Assembly (NCBI GenBank): GCA_030849045.1
Contig: JASAOL010000613.1
Coordinates: 496,001 to 560,000, forward strand
Direction: 5' to 3'
Origin: Wallacemonas rigidus
Lineage: Eukaryota; Euglenozoa; Kinetoplastea; Trypanosomatida; Trypanosomatidae
DNA: 64,000 nucleotides
A program made the position numbers and the translations under genes. Shown here piece after piece: positions 37,226 to 45,984 of the stretch (its first letter is position 1; the number at the start of each line of letters is the position of its first letter). A model generated the notes under the pieces. That model was not told where the DNA came from. It saw only the letters and a program-made list of their open reading frames with translations, and did not search any database.

Positions 37226-39574
37226 ATGTGGCGTTGCGCGGCACTGCGTTTCGGCTTGGTGCAGTCGGCAAACACTTCGCCCAGTGGCGTCGGTCCATTC
37301 ACGTGCGCGCGGCGAGCCATATTCACCCGCGAGTATCGTCTCCCAGTCACAGTGTACGACGACGGTGCCCAAGCGGGCACGACCGCGACGACGTTGACGA
37401 CCGCTTCGTCGTCGTCATACCCTGCGACGCTCAGGTGGCAGTACCGCAGCGACCGGCCGCGCCACCTGGTCGTCAGCATTGTGCCGCCGAGCTCAGGCCG
37501 TGTGGGCGAGGACCCTCTCGATGCCACGAGCCTTGATGCACTGCAGGCGACCGGTCAATCGATGTCAGATCGCACGGACGACGACTACATGTTTGGCCGT
37601 CTTTTCTTGCGTCCCTACAACGTGGCGCAGCTGCTGTCGGTGTTTCACGGCTGGTCTCCCAAAGGCATCGCTATTGACCGTGAACACACCTCGTTGAGTC
37701 TCGTGCCACAGCGTTCGAAGCGCCCGGCAACGACGAAGAACCCCAAAGGGGCGTCCGACAGTCTATCCTGCTTTGTGCTCTCAGGTCACTTCACAACCAA
37801 GTCGATTCCCGCCTCGCACCACGATCCAGCTCGGCGTGAACTGGGTGAAAACGGGGAAGAGGAACTGGAACCCGACTCGTTCCCTGGCTCGGTGTACAAC
37901 CTCGAGGACCGTCGCCGCATCCGCGTGGAAATCAAGGATGCCGAGCTGATGCTGTTGATCAGCCACCTGGAGGGGTCGCTTCGCGATCTCTTCACGATTG
38001 AGCATCGCTTCCACGAGGCGGAGAAGAAGCAGTCTCTGCAGCGTCAGCGTGATTGGTTCGAGCGTCGGGCGCCACGGCCATCACGGCGTCCCGTCGCGAA
38101 GGAAGCGGATGGTGACGTCAATGACTTCCCCAACGAGCGGTCTTCGACGCTACCGGCGTCGCGGGACTCTAAACCCGCTCGTACGTTGTATCGCAGTCAA
38201 CTGTCCACACGTGTGGTGCCCGCTGTCGCATCACAGCCGAAGCAGCCGGCGCAGAGTGCGACCAGTGCCACGGCGCACGCCGACCGATACGAGGACCTTG
38301 TGGCGGCGGCCACAGCGGCTATTGGCGCAAAGGCCATGGCGAGCGCCGCCGAGATGATGATGTCGAGTGCAGAGGCCGACGATGCGGGCGAGGCGATTGA
38401 GGAGTTGGAGGAGGAGGAAGACGAGACGGTAGCGCTCGAGGAGGAGGCGGAGCTCGAGGAGGAAGCGGAGCTCGAGGAGTTTGCGGACGCCCAGGATATG
38501 AAGAGCCGCATCCCAGTGGCGGATGAGGAGGTGACTGCGGCTGCCCAGTCCGCGCCAAAAGGCACGCTGGAGGAGATCAACCTAGATGATCTCGTTGGCG
38601 ATGAGGAGGCTGAGCTTGCCGCTGATGACGACGACCTAGAAGTGGCCACGCCAGTGCAAGTCCCGAAACCCGCTGACGCGGAGGACGGAGCGGAAGAGGC
38701 GGAAGAGTTCGAAGAGTTTGAAGAGCTCGAAGAAGTCGAAGAGGTGCCTGAGCGCGCAGTCCCGCACGCTCAAAATCTGGCCTCACAGAAAGTGAAGTCA
38801 TCCCCTCCTGTCCAAGAGGACGATGGAGAGGACTTGCTTGAGGTCGTTGTCGAGCAAGGGGACACGAAGCAGCCTGACACAGCGGATGACGAGGCGCTTG
38901 CGCACGAAGAGATGGAAGAAATGGAAGAGTTCGAGGAAGTCGAGGAGGAGGCGTCTCAGGAGCCGCGTATCCCGGCCTCTGTTCTCTTCGGCACTGGTGC
39001 CGCCGCTGCCGCCACGGCTGCCTCGCTCGCTGCTGCAGGGTTAGCGGGCACCGTCACAAGCCGTTCGCTCAGTGATGCGACTGGCGAATACAAGGTTGGC
39101 CAGGTCCAGGCTAAGGATCCTGTCACCGGCGCGCACACCGAGGGCCGCTTCGGCATTGGCGAGCGCAGCGCACAGGTCGGCGATATGCAAGTGAACGAGC
39201 ACATTCGTATGTCGACGCACACCACTACGTCTGGGGATCAGTCGGTTCAATCACACGTGGCTGAAGGCACTCGCAGTGGGACCTTCCGGTCCGAATCAGG
39301 GAACGTGAGCGGCTCTTTCTTCGTCGCGAAAAGCATGTCACACACCGTGCAGTCCACACCGTTGGCCGCCTCCCCGTCGGCCACGATGACGGCTCGCGCT
39401 GAAACAGAAGACACCGAGGCGGAAGAAGCTGAGGAGGCGCAGGAGGAGATCGCACCCAAGACACCGACTGGTGCAGGGTCTGCGACCGCCAAAAAGTCGA
39501 AGCCCAAGTCGTCGAAGAAGAAAAGGCAAAGCAAGGCCAAGCCCCGACGAAAGAAGGGAAAGAGGGCCCACTGA
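37226..39574 (+). CDS. Mitochondrial protein with MRP/Whirly-like domain
   Basis: 782 residues. An Arg-rich presequence (MWRCAALRFG.., CARRAIFTREYRLP) predicts import into the mitochondrion. Residues ~66-262 line up with MRP1: FGRLFLRPYNVAQLLSVFHGWSP against MRP1 RVSLRFRHMDLAAMVAVVQGRLP, then a strand pair (LSCFVLSGHFTTK against GFSLKGQVTRN) and RVEIKDAELMLLISHLEGSLRDLF against GVQFENEFAVMLEHFLDASLTESF. Order, spacing and hydrophobic pattern agree, with low identity and a longer loop (~163-230). Residues ~350-590 are low-complexity acidic sequence (EEFEEFEELEEVEE). Residues ~590-720 hold an Ala/Gly-rich hydrophobic helix and a Ser/Thr/Gly-rich strand-like region. The last 40 residues are Lys-rich. 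I infer a diverged tandem duplicate of MRP1, possibly RNA-binding. The gene is firm; the domain claim is by eye. Confidence 0.8.
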   Translation: MWRCAALRFGLVQSANTSPSGVGPFTCARRAIFTREYRLPVTVYDDGAQAGTTATTLTTASSSSYPATLRWQYRSDRPRHLVVSIVPPSSGRVGEDPLDATSLDALQATGQSMSDRTDDDYMFGRLFLRPYNVAQLLSVFHGWSPKGIAIDREHTSLSLVPQRSKRPATTKNPKGASDSLSCFVLSGHFTTKSIPASHHDPARRELGENGEEELEPDSFPGSVYNLEDRRRIRVEIKDAELMLLISHLEGSLRDLFTIEHRFHEAEKKQSLQRQRDWFERRAPRPSRRPVAKEADGDVNDFPNERSSTLPASRDSKPARTLYRSQLSTRVVPAVASQPKQPAQSATSATAHADRYEDLVAAATAAIGAKAMASAAEMMMSSAEADDAGEAIEELEEEEDETVALEEEAELEEEAELEEFADAQDMKSRIPVADEEVTAAAQSAPKGTLEEINLDDLVGDEEAELAADDDDLEVATPVQVPKPADAEDGAEEAEEFEEFEELEEVEEVPERAVPHAQNLASQKVKSSPPVQEDDGEDLLEVVVEQGDTKQPDTADDEALAHEEMEEMEEFEEVEEEASQEPRIPASVLFGTGAAAAATAASLAAAGLAGTVTSRSLSDATGEYKVGQVQAKDPVTGAHTEGRFGIGERSAQVGDMQVNEHIRMSTHTTTSGDQSVQSHVAEGTRSGTFRSESGNVSGSFFVAKSMSHTVQSTPLAASPSATMTARAETEDTEAEEAEEAQEEIAPKTPTGAGSATAKKSKPKSSKKKRQSKAKPRRKKGKRAH

Positions 39575-40966
39575 CGCTTTGAGTGACGCGAAAACGGTAG
39601 CTGCCAGACACGGATAGAGTCATCACTTACCGATCCACATTTTCGCTCAACCCGTCTCCTTGCTTCTTGTACGCATCCGTTGATTTCACTCTTTGTGTCT
39701 TTTTTTTTTTTCGGTGTTTCACTACGCGCTGTCGAGTACGACTGTGGTAGACGAGGAGTCCCCACGTGTAGGGAATCTTTAAAAAGAAATCATAAAGAGA
39801 GAAGGGTCGATGTCACTTGACGGTGGTCGCGCTGACTTGACGCCTACGCTAGCATTTTTTTGTTTTTCTTCCTCTCAGGCCCTATCTGTGAATTCGATCG
39901 CGCGGGCGTTGCTCCCTCTTCGCCGACGCTGTGCGGCACAAGAATTCATCAAGTGGTACTTCCTACAAATGATGTTCAGACACCTTGGTCCGTTCTGAAC
40001 TAAGAAGTTTGGTATGCCTTTGACTGCTTGCCGCGGGTGTCTCACCCCAACGTACCATCCTCCTCATCTCGACACACACACCCACACACACTCGTACACC
40101 CCCCACACGCTGTCATCGTCTTATTCTTCACGGCGATGGCCAAATATACGTACCAAATAAAGTGTTCTTGTTGTTGAAAACAACACCACACACACACACA
40201 CTTTTAAGGATTCGGGTCTTTCGACCTGCAGTGCCTCCACAACAGTTGGGTGAAAAGAAGCTCTTCAGCTTTTTTTTTTCTTTCTTCACCTAGCTGCCGT
40301 TGGTTGAGTTCCCTCTTCTTTTGTGTCTTCGGTTTGTACCATCTGGTTTCTCAACTTGATTGTGCCAGTGCACGCACACCAAACAGTCAGAACGCTCCTC
40401 CTTGCTGCCGCCTAAAACAGAGACCCATCAGCGGCAGAGAGTTTGACACTCAGGATCTGGTCCGTTCATACAACACGTGTGTGTTGCTCTTCAGATACTT
40501 TTCTTTCCTGTCGTCGCCAACTCCTTGTACGCCTCGGCATTAATCAGAGCGACTCTTTTTCTTTGTACCCCTTTTTTGGTTTCGCTCCTTATTTCGACTT
40601 CACTCTTTTTTATTATTATTATTTCGCGTCGCGAAGACATCGGCGCGCAGCAGTCATCACCTATTACAAGTACTCAAGTGCAAGGCACGTTGGAAGGAAA
40701 GGATCGAGGAGCGAGCGACTTCTCCGACGTAGCAGACCGTGAAGTTCACCCGTAGTTGATCCGTCCACTAGATTTTCACGGAGCTGCTCTTTCTTGTGGA
40801 TACAAACGAGAGAAGAAGCAACAGACAGCACAATTCGGTTAGAGAAGACAGCTCCTTAGATTCTCTCAAACGCGCGCTACACTTGTTTTTTTTTGTTCTA
40901 GGCTCTACCAGATCCCGCTCCGAAACGCACAGACACACACACACACACACACACAGATCACTCATA
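39575..40966. other. 1.4-kb intergenic region; 5' leader of the TPR gene
   Basis: No gene is visible. It contains CA repeats near 40073-40090 and 40187-40200, T runs near 39699-39711 and 40270-40279, a TTA repeat at about 40609-40625, and another CA repeat at 40932-40955 immediately before the next start. Confidence 0.45.
40900..40901 (+). promoter_or_regulatory. Predicted spliced-leader acceptor of the TPR gene
   Basis: AG directly after TTTTTTTTTGTTCT. It lies downstream of the non-ATG start of the open frame (GTG at 40796), so the mature mRNA cannot contain that codon and the start is the ATG at 40967. Confidence 0.6.
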
Positions 40967-43900
40967 ATGCGTCGTCTTCACGTACGTGCCTGCACAGGGC
41001 TGCTCACGCTGTACCGTGCGTCGACCGGGGCGCAGTCCCCCTGCCGCGGCATGAGGACGCCATGCACGACCTCTACCTCCACTCTGTGCACCCGCCGCTA
41101 CTCTTCTGCCATGAAAACGGCCACATCCGCACGCAACGTGCCGACCACGGCTGCACCCGCACACACATCGACCGCCAACAGCCAGAGCGACCAACCAGCA
41201 GCGGTGTCGACAGCCGCAGCGGCCAAACGGGAGAACAAGGGCAAGGTGTCGCACTCGTCACCGGCAAAGAGGCGTGGCAGAGAGGCTAAGCGAAAGTCTC
41301 CGCAACCGAAGACATCACGCTCTGGCATCCGCCGACGCCTCGCGGACGAGGCCGGTGTAACCGCTGAGGATATCTTGTTGGCTCAGCTTGAGGGGGTCGC
41401 GCAGAGGGGCGAGACGGCGCACCCGACAACAGGCATCTCTCCACACAACACAGAATCTGTGGCGTCAATGCCGATGGAGACAGCAGGTACCCACGCTACG
41501 GTGAGCACGGAGCAGCTTAGCACGCGGGACCTCAGGTCGTACCTCTCTGCCGTCACCACAGTGGACAAGCTGCTGGAGTTGGCGACGCACTGCAAAGAGA
41601 AACTCTCTTCTTGGTCACGCCTTCCCTTCCACGGCGCGATGCGCGAACTGGAGAAGCAACTGTCCCTTGCCATTGAGAAGGGCACCTTCGAAGCGTACGC
41701 CTCGCTGTACGACACAGTGCGTCAGCGGTACGAAGACCCAATCAGCAGCAGCCAGCACTCCTCACCTTTCTTGTCCCTCTACACACTGGTGCTCGTCAAC
41801 TACGGTGCCTTTTGTCTGGTGAACTTCGAGTGCCAGCGGGCGGCACACCTCTTCGAGGAGTCCCTTCGCGTGTCAGCGCAAATGGGTGCGGCGGAGGACC
41901 CACATGGGCCCATGTCGACCCACCAGCTCGGCATGCTGTTCGTGCGCATCTTACTGGGCAATGCGCTGGCGGCTGAGCAGCACTACTGGAGTGCGGCTGA
42001 GCAGTACCAGTCCGTCGTGGCGACGATGCAACGCTTCCCGTGCACCGAGCGGCGCCAAGTTGTCCCAGGCCGCTCCTTCTCGATTCCCTTCTCCGAGGAG
42101 TTTGTCCAAGAGGAGGTCAAGCTTTTCTTTAGTGATCGTGAACGCGTGCAGCAGGCGATCTCGCAAGGACGTGCGCAGCTTCTCTTTCTTCAGTCGCGCG
42201 GCGCGGCCAAGGAGGAGCAGCTGCGAGCGAAGCTGGCTCTCGCCCGACTGTATGTTGGGGCCGAGCAGTTTGAATCGGCTCAGAAAATGTACGAGGACTA
42301 TCTCGACCAGCTCGTCGACTTTGACATGGAGGACAGCGAGCACATCATGCTCGAGTTTGGCCGTGTCGTGGCGTACAAGATGCACCAGCCCGAGGTGGCT
42401 GTCTTGTACCTCCAGACCAGCGCCACGGCTCTCTGCGAGGATGCCGAGGCCATCCTATCCGAGGTGCCCCAGCCCGCCATGGGCGAAGCGCGGTCACCGA
42501 TCGTCACACGCGCGGCGGTGCGTGCGGCTGGTGCGCTGGTGGACCTCGCCCTGACTCTGCACGACCTCGATCGCACCGCCAACGCCCTGGGGCCGCTCGA
42601 GGCTGCCTGCGCCTTGCTCGACTGCGCTGGTGTGGGGTGTATTAGCGGGTGGGTGCACATGAAACTAGCTGACCTGCTGGCATCCGTGAACTTAGTCGAC
42701 AAGGCGCTCGCTCACTATCGCACAGCCATGGAGATGCTGCGTGCACAGTCTGAAGATGACACCACGCCGTTTAATCAGCTAACGACCGAGCAGCGTCTGG
42801 CGCCCTTTGTCGCCGAAGATGTGGAGGTGCACCTTGCACACTGCTACCAGGTCCACGTGGGCGACCACAGGCGGGCCAAGCACCACTACCAAAACGCTCT
42901 TCAAGGCATTTTTGGTCGCAACGCCACAGACCTCAAGCACGGCCTCCACTCGCACGCCAACAACAACAGCACCTCGACCAGTGCCAGCACAAGCAGTTCG
43001 AACAGCGTGATGTCTGTGTTGTCGCCCGACACGGTGCACTGGGCCTTGACGAGCTACGTGCGGTGCTGTGAACGGCTGAAAGACTGGGAGGCGGCGGTGG
43101 AGGGTCAGTACCAACTTATTGAACTCGAGGCTGCCGTCGGCGCCAATCTGGTTCCCTCGTACGTGAAGCTTATCAATCTGATGCGTCACACGGACGAAAA
43201 GGTGAAGCAACTGGCCCTGTACTTCTACCTCTTCTTCTTGCCGGAGGACATGCTTGACAATGAGACGCGCCATCGCATTGCGCACGGGTTCGCCTTGTGT
43301 TGCTACCAGCTCGGAAACCAACGCATGGGCACTGTGCTGCTCCGCGCGGTGCTGGAGGTGCGTGGTGATCATGACCCTGCTGCGCTTTCCACATTCGCCG
43401 CGTTCCTCGTCAACTTGGATCCGACAGAGCAGCTCCGCCTGGATGGGATCGCGAACCTGCAGGTAAGCATGACAGCCATCGCGAGCGTCTTCCGGCGCGC
43501 GGCCAGCCTCATCGTGACGCGCCGTGTTGTCGATGAGGCGGACCGAGCTTCTCGGAAAGCCGCAGGCCTCCCTGACGCACCGATGCCGACAGCGAAGGAC
43601 TACCTCAGCAGTGTCGTGGCCCTTAGTCGCGGTGCGTTCTTCTTCCAACAGAACGGCTTCACGGCGGACGCGGAAGAGCTGTACAAGGCGGCCTACGAGA
43701 TCGGGATGAGCGCCACAGGTGAGAACAGCTCAGAGTTCAACTTGGAATTTGCCATTGTACTTGTCAACTACGCCGCACTCAAATCCGCGGACGAGCTCGG
43801 CACCATTGAGCGCTTGTACGAGCAGGCTGCTGCGTTGGTGCCCGGCTTCACCGACGTCCACGAGGTCGTCACGGACTTCTTTCTCAAGGTGGGCAACTAC

Positions 43901-45211
43901 ACCAAGGCTGCCAAGTACGCGGCCCCGCTTCTCCTCGCGGAGGACGCCGAGTCGACAGCCACGCTACACACGCGTCTCGCGCGCATCGGCGTGTCCGAGC
44001 CGTGGGACCACATGGAGGTTGCGGAGAAGCGTGCCGTCCTCGAGCACCTGCTGCGCGCGTTGCGGCCGACAGCCGCACCGCACGATTGGACCACCATGTC
44101 CATTCCCACCGCTCCCACCACTACTGGTGCGACTCCTGGGCCCCCTCCCGTCGAGTGTACGACCGACGCAGCACTTCTCCGCTCGATTGAGAAGTCCTTG
44201 CTGGAAGGCGTAGCCCTCACAATGAGTAGTGAGTGCGCGAGTCTCGCGTGTTACACGGTGCAGACGCGCTTCGACAATCCGAAGCTGCTCAACGACATGT
44301 ACAGGATTGCACTCCGCCGCTTCCCTTCAGAGCCTTCACTGACGGTGAACTACGCGAAGCTGTGTCTGGACTGTGGGTATCACACCCTCGCACGCAAGTA
44401 CTACGCGCGCGCTTTTGGCACGTCGGATGCGGATATCCCACGCACCCAATGCTACGCGAACTTTCTCTGCGGCAGCTTCGACGACCAGCAGAATGCGACC
44501 GCAGAAGTTGTGTACCGTTACTTCGTCGAGCGCGATGGGCAGAACGCCCAGTCGCACGGCATGTACGCCAACTTCCTCGCTTGCGTGATGCCCAGTCCGT
44601 TCAAGGCAGAGCATCACTTTGAGCAGGCTCTCAAGTTGGAACCGACCTCGGAGCAGACGTGCAAGATGTACGCGCACTTTGTCTGGGCCGCGGCCGCCTC
44701 ACGCACGGCGTACGTCGACAAGGAGGTGAACACCCGCATATTTGACAAGGCAGAACAGCTTTTTCGCCGTGCCGTGGCTCTGTCACCGAACAGCGCGGCG
44801 AATCACCTCAGCCTGGGCACGTTCTATGCGGCACGCAAGAACCACTTTGAAGAGGCCGTGCCGGCGCTACGCAGGGCGTATGAGCTGAACCCTCGGAGCT
44901 TCGAAGCTGTTCGCGAACTCTGTGGTGTGCTCGTGGAGGAGTGCACGCGACTTCAGAGGGAAGAAGCCAAGCGTGACCTCGGTGCCTCAAAGCAAGGCGT
45001 CCCCACACGTTTCTCACCGCACCTGCGCGCAATGATCGAGTCCACACAGGAGTGCTTTGAGCGTGCGCTCCAACTCAACGCCAACCACCGGCCCACGCTG
45101 GAGCTGTACGCGCAGTTTGCCATCGCTTTTTTGAAAGACCACCACCTTGCGGCGAATCTCATGATGCGCATCCAGCGCCTCGCGCCTTCTGACGATGACG
45201 CGGGAGATTGA
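40967..45211 (+). CDS. Large TPR-repeat protein with mitochondrial presequence
   Basis: 1414 residues. The N-terminus (MRRLHVRACTGLLTLYRAS..., then CTRRYSSA) is Arg/Ser/Thr-rich without acidic residues for some 80 residues and has an R-2-like cleavage context, so import into the mitochondrion is predicted. A Lys/Ser-rich linker follows to ~150. The rest is alpha-solenoid with many TPR-like pairs: for example ~310-370 (GNALAAEQHYWSAAEQYQ), ~420-450 (KLALARLYVGAEQFESAQKMYEDYL), ~570-600 (MKLADLLASVNLVDKALAHYRTAM) and ~1260-1310 (LGTFYAARKNHFEEAVPALRRAYELNP). A Ser/Thr/Asn microsatellite-like loop lies near 665-685. No catalytic domain is seen. In kinetoplastids such proteins commonly serve mitochondrial RNA processing or mitoribosome assembly; the neighbouring MRP genes fit that idea but do not prove it. 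Confidence 0.85.
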   Translation: MRRLHVRACTGLLTLYRASTGAQSPCRGMRTPCTTSTSTLCTRRYSSAMKTATSARNVPTTAAPAHTSTANSQSDQPAAVSTAAAAKRENKGKVSHSSPAKRRGREAKRKSPQPKTSRSGIRRRLADEAGVTAEDILLAQLEGVAQRGETAHPTTGISPHNTESVASMPMETAGTHATVSTEQLSTRDLRSYLSAVTTVDKLLELATHCKEKLSSWSRLPFHGAMRELEKQLSLAIEKGTFEAYASLYDTVRQRYEDPISSSQHSSPFLSLYTLVLVNYGAFCLVNFECQRAAHLFEESLRVSAQMGAAEDPHGPMSTHQLGMLFVRILLGNALAAEQHYWSAAEQYQSVVATMQRFPCTERRQVVPGRSFSIPFSEEFVQEEVKLFFSDRERVQQAISQGRAQLLFLQSRGAAKEEQLRAKLALARLYVGAEQFESAQKMYEDYLDQLVDFDMEDSEHIMLEFGRVVAYKMHQPEVAVLYLQTSATALCEDAEAILSEVPQPAMGEARSPIVTRAAVRAAGALVDLALTLHDLDRTANALGPLEAACALLDCAGVGCISGWVHMKLADLLASVNLVDKALAHYRTAMEMLRAQSEDDTTPFNQLTTEQRLAPFVAEDVEVHLAHCYQVHVGDHRRAKHHYQNALQGIFGRNATDLKHGLHSHANNNSTSTSASTSSSNSVMSVLSPDTVHWALTSYVRCCERLKDWEAAVEGQYQLIELEAAVGANLVPSYVKLINLMRHTDEKVKQLALYFYLFFLPEDMLDNETRHRIAHGFALCCYQLGNQRMGTVLLRAVLEVRGDHDPAALSTFAAFLVNLDPTEQLRLDGIANLQVSMTAIASVFRRAASLIVTRRVVDEADRASRKAAGLPDAPMPTAKDYLSSVVALSRGAFFFQQNGFTADAEELYKAAYEIGMSATGENSSEFNLEFAIVLVNYAALKSADELGTIERLYEQAAALVPGFTDVHEVVTDFFLKVGNYTKAAKYAAPLLLAEDAESTATLHTRLARIGVSEPWDHMEVAEKRAVLEHLLRALRPTAAPHDWTTMSIPTAPTTTGATPGPPPVECTTDAALLRSIEKSLLEGVALTMSSECASLACYTVQTRFDNPKLLNDMYRIALRRFPSEPSLTVNYAKLCLDCGYHTLARKYYARAFGTSDADIPRTQCYANFLCGSFDDQQNATAEVVYRYFVERDGQNAQSHGMYANFLACVMPSPFKAEHHFEQALKLEPTSEQTCKMYAHFVWAAAASRTAYVDKEVNTRIFDKAEQLFRRAVALSPNSAANHLSLGTFYAARKNHFEEAVPALRRAYELNPRSFEAVRELCGVLVEECTRLQREEAKRDLGASKQGVPTRFSPHLRAMIESTQECFERALQLNANHRPTLELYAQFAIAFLKDHHLAANLMMRIQRLAPSDDDAGD

Positions 45212-45984
45212 GACGAGACACTGGCTGCCTCTACCTCGCTCGCTTCGTAGCGTTTGGCGTTTGTCTGCGCGTTTTGGTGTATTGTTCCGCTTGTTCGTGA
45301 CTCGTGCGTTTCTTTTGCATGCTTTTTTTTTCCTGTTTCCACCTTGTTCCACCCTTTCATCTTTTTGTACCTCGAACGAAGAAAAAAAAAAGAAAAAACG
45401 AGTCGACTCTCGGAGATGCATTGCGCTCGTTATGCACAACTTGCCGGAAATGACATAATGCACACATCTGCAAACAGAACAACAGACGAAGAGAAGACTA
45501 AACGCCAAAGACACGCTGGAGCACTCTCTCCTGCTTTCATTTGACTGCTTAAGCGCCATCTGGTCGCTCGCCTGCTCTCGTGCGTGCCGTTTCAAAGGAT
45601 CTCGAGGCGTCTGAAGGAGAACACGTGCTTCTGCTTCGCGCACACCATACGGCACCAGGTGTGCTCATGTCGCCATGGAAAGCAATGCTTTACCTTGTTG
45701 TCACCCCGCCACTGTGATCTCCACGGTCGTGCAAGTGTGGAAGACAGCCTCCAACGCACGTACACACACACACAACAATCGGAACGTGACACCTCTCTCC
45801 TCACACTTTGCCTCAATCCGGCTGGTACAGCATTTTTTTATTTTTATTTTTGGTTCTTAGTGTCTATTTGGAGAGTAAGCCCGACACCTGTTTCACATTG
45901 TCTTCTGCTGATTACCGCCGCGCCGTATTTGTGCATTTCTTGTTTTATTCTCGTACGCTCCCAATTCCCCTTCCGCCTACGGTC
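45212..45984. other. Intergenic region; 5' UTR of the NSF-like gene
   Basis: No gene is visible. An A9 run near 45380-45388 and a short CA repeat near 45763-45773 are present. A T-rich tract at 45831-45858 ends in the predicted acceptor. The in-frame extension upstream of 45985 is translated poly-pyrimidine tract. Confidence 0.45.
45859..45860 (+). promoter_or_regulatory. Predicted spliced-leader acceptor of the NSF-like gene
   Basis: AG at the end of ATTTTTATTTTTGGTTCTTAG. The only in-frame start upstream of it is a TTG (45808). This fixes the protein start at the ATG at 45985 and so places the hydrophobic signal at residues ~20-38. Confidence 0.6.

Noticed and set aside
37226-39574. Calling the MRP-like protein MRP2
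   Set aside because: MRP2 is a small protein of about 220-230 residues encoded elsewhere in T. brucei; this one is 782 residues with an acidic region and a Lys-rich tail.
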